From Undaria pinnatifida (lineage: Eukaryota > Sar > Phaeophyceae > Laminariales > Alariaceae): 64,000 bases of DNA. Of this stretch, positions 58,206 to 64,000 are shown piece after piece. The notes under the pieces are model-generated. The model saw only the letters and a program-made list of their open reading frames with translations. It searched no databases and was not told the DNA's origin. Each line of letters begins with the position of its first letter. Positions within the stretch are counted from its first letter, which is position 1. A program made the translations under genes and the position numbers. The stretch covers positions 11,785,865-11,849,864 of the forward strand of contig JABAKD010000011.1 in the NCBI GenBank assembly GCA_012845835.1, read 5' to 3'.

Positions 58206-60557
58206 ATCTATAATTATCGATAGTTCAGGTTGAACACACCGACGTTAGTCAGGGATTTTTTTCTGGTACGATTGCGACAGCAGCAATCAGGTGTGGGTTG
58301 GGCCGCGTTTCGGCAGGAAGCCATCTGACCCGTTGAGGGCGGTGTCCATATGCTGCCTGAGGACTCCGAAGGAGGTCTGCTGTGGTCGTACGAGGGGCCG
58401 CTAGAGGCGATGTCCCAGCATCGCACCCAGCGTGGAGGGGCTGCAACAGCAGGCTCCACATCTTATGATGGTGAGGTTCGAATCGGGTTGGTTGACTTGG
58501 TTGTGTGAAATCTCGCAACATAGGCACGATTTGATCCGCTAAAGGTTCAACTCGGGCAGCGAAGACACACCCACCGTATCACAAGGGCTCAAGGCTTTCG
58601 GGGGACATGCTGGCGAGATGAACACACCAAAATGCGGTGGTTCAGCGGTGCCGACTGAGGGCTGTGGCGTCACTCGTCCCGAGGGGAAAGGCGCGGCATC
58701 ACGTGCATGCGAAGTGTGTAAATGTAGTGAACGCGGCGAGATGCTTCAATCTCCCTTGCTGGGCTTCTAGATCGTCGCGAGGATATCCACTTCGGGAAGC
58801 GGAGCGAGGAGTAAGGAAAATCACACGTGTATACAGCCGTTCGAGAAGGCGGTTGCGCTCTGCACTTCAGAAAAGGAGGAGCTGGAGTGCCGCTAAAAGG
58901 GGGTGGCTGATAACTCGAATGCTTCCAGGCGCTGAGCTTGGCTCTTGTTTTGCGAAGGCTATGTGCTGACTTGGCTGCCACCGTGAAGCCCCGCACATCT
59001 TGCTTTCAAGGTGTGAGTTTGATTTTGTTTTTGAAGATACTGCTGTATTTGTCGCGTGCATTGTCGCGGGTCGGGTCTTATTTAGAACTTAGGGGCAAGC
59101 GTGCTGCGTGCTTTGCTTGGTAAAATTATACCCCGTCTTGGTTTGCGCCGTGCTGATTGCCCATACAGCAGTATGCGGCATAATGCAACGCGTGCTTGCG
59201 ACTGGTGTCAATCTGGTTTTGAGTGCTTGTGGCGTAGCAGAATAATCTTGTCGCAAAAGTAATGCACTATGCTGCGAGTACATGCTGCATGCCTCTCCTC
59301 TGTACAGAGAGAGGCTTTCGTCGTAGCTGCTGAAGGTTTAGTGAAAGAGGGTTTTAAAATGCGTGTGTGCATGCCGATGGCCTCCGCACGAGAACAAAGA
59401 TGTCCACGTATTGCCGCAAATAATCTGGTATTTGCTTTCTCCGCTGCATATGGACGAGTCAGTCTGAAGGAGCTCGTGTTCCAAAACGTATCAAAACCGT
59501 CATTTGCGTTCGAATATTACCCACACATGTGCATTTGCATGGCGTTTTCACCGACAGGTTGAAGCGAGCCCGTGGGGTTTCGTGGCGCGTCCGTAAAACG
59601 GATGCAAAACCTATACTGCCGTACGCGCGTTGTAGTGCGTGTTTCTCCACACTTACCGAGTGCAGACGTGTGTATGCATGCGTAGAGTGTGCTTTGAGTA
59701 GTGTGAAAAACAAAAGGATACGTTGATTGCGTTTGACGGATTGGCGTGTTTCATAGGCAAACTTGTGTCGTTTCTGATGAACAGAAAGGAGCAGTATGAG
59801 AGTCTGCCGCTATGTGCATTCCGATGTATTCCTAGTGAAAAAGTAAGGAGCCTTTCCAGTTTAAGGAAACTGCTTAGGGGCCAACCGATTGGCAACAGAG
59901 CCCGATGTTCAAGTTTGCTCTACAGTGGTACATTTGTACTTGTTGTGTGTACGAGTAGTAAATACTTGTGTCTTCCGTATATTTTTGTGTTGGTCTCTTT
60001 TGTAGGGTCATTCGTGCTATCTGTTTTTGGGCGCTTGATGATCAAAGAGGTTATATTTTGACAATGATATGACGTTAACGAAGATTAGCTACATATTTTT
60101 TAACGAACGGTATTCATTTGCTGAGTGCATGAGTTTGTGGTATAATTGTGGACGAAAGCGGATGATACTATTGGTGTAGTCGTAGAAGGATTTTTACTAT
60201 GTTCATCTTTCGGTCGGCGGTTTTTTTTTTGGGGGGGGGTTCCGTTTGGCTTGCGACTTACGTTTTTTTGGAGTTTGCGTATGAAAACACATGTAGTATT
60301 GATTGATGATATTGTTGTGTTTTAATGCATGACTTGTGCCTGGTGATCGTATGTGAATGTTCTCGTGAAGTATTGTAATGTTTCATGATTCGAAATCATC
60401 GGGTATGGTATCTAGATGTATGTGGTGGTTTATAAAAAGAAAAACGACATGTATGTTTTTTTTCATGTTTTTTTGTGTAGCTGGTGCTCTCTTTTGATCA
60501 AGGGCTTGTTCATGAACTACTTCGAGTAGAAACGCGCTTTTGGGGGCGTTGTGACGT
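58206..60557. other. Interval between the two 0.33-kb direct repeats
   Basis: About 2.35 kb with several open frames of 60-110 codons (58637-58969, 59269-59562, 59723-60061), none with a recognised domain. Direct repeats around a non-coding core would fit a non-autonomous composite element. There are no TG...CA termini or target duplications that I can confirm. Confidence 0.4.
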
Positions 60558-60879
60558 TGTGGACAGTGGAGCACCAGAGAGGGTGTAGTGTTGGTGGTAA
60601 GATACGGTAGCTGATCTTCTTTGTGGTGATTGACTGCTGAGGATCTGATGTGAGGTGTGAAGGTTATGTAGATCTGAGGACAACAGGGGTTTCTATTTAT
60701 CATCTTCTGGATTTTGGTTTGGGGATTTGGGGATGAAGTTAAGATCGCCTATTTTCTTGTGTTCTGGAGCTAATACAGCAACTTCTCTCTCTCTTTTAGC
60801 ACCAAAATGGTGCTGACCAGCCCCCCTTTGGCCAAGGGGGGACAACTTCTGGTCAATAGACCCTGCCTGGCCTAGGCGT
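60558..60879 (+). repeat. 0.33-kb direct repeat, second copy, abutting a LINE
   Basis: It is closely similar to 57878-58205 along its whole length, including both hairpins and a CT microsatellite of different length. It is followed at once by the 5'-truncated LINE at 60880. Confidence 0.9.
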
Positions 60880-62045
60880 GTATATAATACGTACCTTGGC
60901 GTAAAAATCTCAAAGGATTGCTCTTGGGATGCGCACATAGCGAAAGTAATAGGAAAGGGTACATCACAAGTAGGCAAGATGGATGCGATACTAACAAACC
61001 CGCGCCTTGACACTAGGATTACAATATGTATTCTGATTAATGTAATTGTACCAAAGTTAAGAGTATGCAGGAGAAGTATGGGAAAGGAACGCGAATTTCG
61101 TAAAACAACTGGAAACGGTGCAGATGACAGCGGCTGAAGAAATACTAGGACACTCGAGTACGATGACTAATGCAGTATTAAGAGCAGAACTAGGAATGTA
61201 CCCACTTAAAACAAATGGAGACGCGAGGAAGTTGAAATCTCACTATAAAGTAAATAATATGCCAGAAAAGAGGTTGCCAGTCATAGTTGGTAGGGCTGTA
61301 TGCGAGAAAATAACAAAAGGGCGAGCTGGAATAAGATGGAATAACGTAGTCGAGAAAATATGGAAGGATTTAGGGGGGGACCAAGAAGAGGTACTGTCTA
61401 TAGAGAACTTCGGCGGGTACAAGACAGAAGTAAAAGAAAGAAGAGAAGAAAGGGAAAGGTTAGCGCTAAGAAATAAGGTGAAAGAGGAGAAGCACTTGGA
61501 GATATGCGGGGGGTTGAGGGAAGCTATTGGAATGAACACGTGCCTGCACGGCCCTATGGACTACGTGAAAAAGCTTAAACTGCGATTTCGTGTAGGGAAC
61601 CTGGGCCTACCAGAAAGAAGAAAGAGATATATCAGCAGTCGGGAGGAGGAGGACGTGGCTTCAAATATGTGCCCGTGTGGCACAACAATAGAGAGTAGGA
61701 CTCACATAGAAAGAGAATGTGAAATATACACGGAGCAACGAGATGCGTTAGAGGAGATGAGGAAATTAGACGTGTGTGACATGAAAGAGTTTGATAGACT
61801 AGAGAGTAGCAAGAAAACGATCGCTATCCTAGGAGATGGATGGTGGCCGCAGATGGCGAAACAGGACGGGGATAGTATCAGCAAACAGTTCCTACATGAT
61901 ATATGGAAGAAGCGTAATGAGCGCCCAAATGTTGGAGGTGTCTCTATTATGAGTAGAAACGGTGCTCCGTCTCGAAAGGGATGTGTGGTCAATGGTCAAA
62001 TGACTAAGGCAAGCAACAAATGAGTACCCCCCCCCCCCCCCAAAC
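60880..62045 (+). mobile_element. 5'-truncated non-LTR retrotransposon (LINE)
   Basis: Translation from 60892 reads TYLGVKISKDCSWDAHIAKV, the usual start of the region after the reverse transcriptase thumb. After a frame change near 61060 it continues YAGEVWERNANFVKQLETVQ into a frame open to 62023. The C-terminal half has a CCHC-type knuckle, CPCG...H....C (CPCGTTIESRTHIEREC). The stop is followed by a C-run. The endonuclease and most of the reverse transcriptase are missing, so the copy is dead. The last 25 codons recur at 1815-1935 and 21885-22040. Confidence 0.8.
61118..62023 (+). CDS. LINE ORF2 C-terminal fragment
   Basis: The open frame has 301 codons, from the region after the reverse transcriptase to the natural stop. 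It is basic and helical in the middle (EVKERREERERLALRNKVK), with the zinc-knuckle motif at about residues 187-204 and ending SRNGAPSRKGCVVNGQMTK. The first ATG is not the original start, because homology extends upstream in this and another frame. It probably has no function of its own. Confidence 0.75.
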   Translation: MQMTAAEEILGHSSTMTNAVLRAELGMYPLKTNGDARKLKSHYKVNNMPEKRLPVIVGRAVCEKITKGRAGIRWNNVVEKIWKDLGGDQEEVLSIENFGGYKTEVKERREERERLALRNKVKEEKHLEICGGLREAIGMNTCLHGPMDYVKKLKLRFRVGNLGLPERRKRYISSREEEDVASNMCPCGTTIESRTHIERECEIYTEQRDALEEMRKLDVCDMKEFDRLESSKKTIAILGDGWWPQMAKQDGDSISKQFLHDIWKKRNERPNVGGVSIMSRNGAPSRKGCVVNGQMTKASNK

Positions 62046-62464
62046 CAGCGATTTTCTTTAGCGGACGTTTTTATTTACTGCTCGACACGAGGAAGGATGC
62101 TATGATGAAAATGTCTACACGGATTTTCTTGTTTGCAAAGGATTATCAATTGATGACGTCGGGGTGGGTGGCAATGGGCGCCGTATTCCAAGAGATACGA
62201 CCGGGCGCTGGTTTCAAAACCGACAATTTCGTTAAATAAAAGCTGGGGGGGCTACCGTAGTAAGACTCTGAGGTAACAAAAAATGAGGTTGAGAAACGGA
62301 ATACGCGACCTAGGCATGAATTTGTGTAACCTGACAGTATGAAATACCCTAGCATTCATGGTTGAAACGAGGCAGATCTCTAGAGCATTGCGAGAGCACC
62401 GAGATCGGTGTTACTCGGGCACTAAAATGATGGTGCCCCTTCACGATGAGGTTGGCTTGATATT

Positions 62465-63650
62465 CCGCGGACGTCTTAAGTCGAAAAGGAGGAATATAGG
62501 CGTTCCAATGGTGTGTTTGAGCTATTGCTTTTGCTACTGCTACCAATGGTGTGTTTGAGCTATTGCTTTTGCTACTACTATGTGCTTCGTTTGCCTGGTA
62601 TGAGATCCCGCGACGTGTGTTTGCTTGTTGCATTGGACGTGTTAATCATGTAATGTTGTAATGTTGTCGGGGTTCGATCTCCTGCTGTCCACCAACGACG
62701 CACACAATACCGTGACTACTGGCACAAAGGCAAGAGCTTGAAACACGGCTGCCGTTGTGCCGCTGCTGCTGTGATGTTGTATACCAGGTACTGATTTGGT
62801 GACAGCACACACCCCATGCACAAATTCCTGGTACAAACAAAGCGCGCAAACATACACATACACACAGAAGCACCGTTTGGGGCCGTCACAGAGGAGTGCG
62901 CTCAAAGCGCGGCTGCTGTTGTACCGTGACTGCCACAAGTACTGAGCCTGGCGGGCCATGCGTGATGCAGTAGCACAGCAGCGGAGCAAGAACAAACATA
63001 CGCGTATGGGTTTCCATGGGCCCTCGCGGCTCGGCGAAACGAGGCAGGCGGCATTATAGGCCTTGCTCTGTGGGTTTTGCCCGGTACGACAGCCTCCCAG
63101 GTGCGGCGCGGGGAGCACAACAACTCGAGAAATAGTGGTAGATGCCAATCTCCCAGGTGGACGAGCGGAGGGAAACAGTTGTCGGACGAGGTGTGTTAAC
63201 ATGCTCAGTGCGAGGTATACATCAGAAGTCACAGGGCTAGGTGCCACAGATACGTATGATGCTCGAGGCATGTGGTGGTGGTGGTGGTGCTGTTGCTGTC
63301 GCTGCTGCTGGCTGTATGTAGCTGCGTCCTTGGAGACAACAGAAGGGGTAAAACGTTTAGATTGGTGTTGCACAGCGGGCGGGAAAGCGGAGCGGATAAA
63401 AAAATGTGAGAGCGGAGCGGGCATTTGAGAATACACAAAAATTGTGGCATTTTCCATTCATCTACTCGGCTCAGCGAGGCGGAACCAGCTCAGTGACGTT
63501 GAATGCTCAGAGCACCGACACGGAGCTCGGCCGGGATCCAGACATGCGTCGTAATGTACCAACGACCCTCTTGCTTGCCCTGCATCCGAAAGCGCGAGAA
63601 AGAAACCTCGGGCGGCGGAGAACAGCATGCCGAAAAAAAGAACACATTTT
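62465..63650 (+). repeat. Dispersed repeat family X, forward copy 2
   Basis: It begins TTAAGTCGAAAAGGAGGAAT, runs through GGGGTTCGATCTCCTGC, CGTGACTACTGGCACAAAGG and GAAGCACCGTTTGGGGCCGT, and ends with AATGCTCAGAGCACCG and CCGAAAGCGCGAGAAAG. It keeps the same order as 41515-42890. Confidence 0.75.
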
Positions 63651-64000
63651 ACAGATACTCACTTATATGCCACAATTACTGCTGTTGTTGGCACACGCTA
63701 TGTACGTATGTATATATACGCTATGTACGTATGTATATGCAGCAGTTCGTATGTCATTGGTTCTTCGATGCGACATTTGCGAACGAGTATATACCACGCA
63801 CGGGTACAAGCAAACATGGGCGCACTTGGTCACACAGGAAACGCGTACCTGGTAGACTATCTCATTGCCACGTGAATTTCGCTTCTGACATGGCCCGAAA
63901 ACTACCGCGTCCTGCCCACTGGCCACATCCTTGCCCCTTCCACCCAGGAACCGTCGAACCGCCAGGGTCTCTAAAACCTGCAGCGTTTCTTCCGCCCGGG

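Noticed and set aside
58349-58510. Open stretch MLPEDSEGGLLWSYEG and following codons
   Set aside because: It could be an exon, but no acceptor, donor or partner could be established, and it lies between the direct repeats.
62642-63457. Minus-strand frame of 271 codons
   Set aside because: It lies inside the second family X copy. The frame is not kept in the copy at 41515-42890.
63860-64000. Minus-strand open stretch with ETLQVLETLAVRRFLGG at the window end
   Set aside because: It runs off the window and has only a weak donor. It may be a real exon but cannot be supported here.
1-64000. Window begins and ends with CCCGGG
   Set aside because: A six-base word at both ends is most likely coincidence; no other sign of cloning or circularity is present.

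Overview
This window looks like a piece of a repeat-rich eukaryotic nuclear genome. The genes are split into many short exons (41-908 bp) by GT-AG introns that are often longer than 1 kb. Introns and intergenic DNA are filled with microsatellites, degenerate minisatellites, short inverted-repeat elements, LINE fragments, SINE-like repeats and one fossil of a Ty3/gypsy-type retroelement. I infer a heterokont (stramenopile), most likely a brown alga. The grounds are the intron style, a polyol-transporter-like sugar porter, and an N-terminus on a bacterial-type PLP enzyme that resembles a heterokont plastid presequence with an ASAF motif. No ribosomal RNA, ordinary tRNA gene, CRISPR array or prokaryotic operon is present.

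Three multi-exon genes could be assembled by joining exons whose splice phases agree. (1) On the minus strand, 11533 down to 1051: a nine-exon, about 571-residue PLP-dependent enzyme of the YnbB / aluminium-resistance (methionine gamma-lyase-like) family. (2) On the plus strand, 14838 to 24571: a ten-exon, 552-residue MFS sugar/polyol porter with all classical signature motifs. (3) On the plus strand, 38394 to about 48838: an eight-exon protein of about 751 residues with two modules resembling p25-alpha (TPPP) / EF-hand-like folds. Less certain coding pieces are a C-terminal exon at 122-217, a G/N/S-rich ORF at 13216-13755 ending in a CaaX-like CVLL, and isolated exon candidates at 50240 and 55041.

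Layout: 1-1050 tandem repeats and the end of a possible plus-strand gene; 1051-11533 PLP enzyme gene with microsatellites and repeat insertions in its introns; 11534-14837 spacer with the CVLL ORF; 14838-24571 transporter; 24572-38393 gene-poor and transposon-rich, including the retroelement fossil, MITEs and a nested insertion; 38394-48838 the p25-alpha-like gene, whose introns hold a fold-back repeat and a SINE-like repeat; 48839-64000 gene-poor, with a 117-bp tandem duplication, a pair of 0.33-kb direct repeats and a 5'-truncated LINE.

The most striking pattern is that degenerate tandem arrays repeatedly include the edge of a neighbouring exon. Decoy copies of the acceptor plus exon start lie upstream of transporter exon 9, and probably upstream of transporter exon 4 and PLP exon 3. 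Decayed copies of the terminal codons, stop and 3' flank lie downstream of the stop in both the transporter and the PLP gene. This suggests that introns and 3' ends here grow by local tandem duplication across exon borders.
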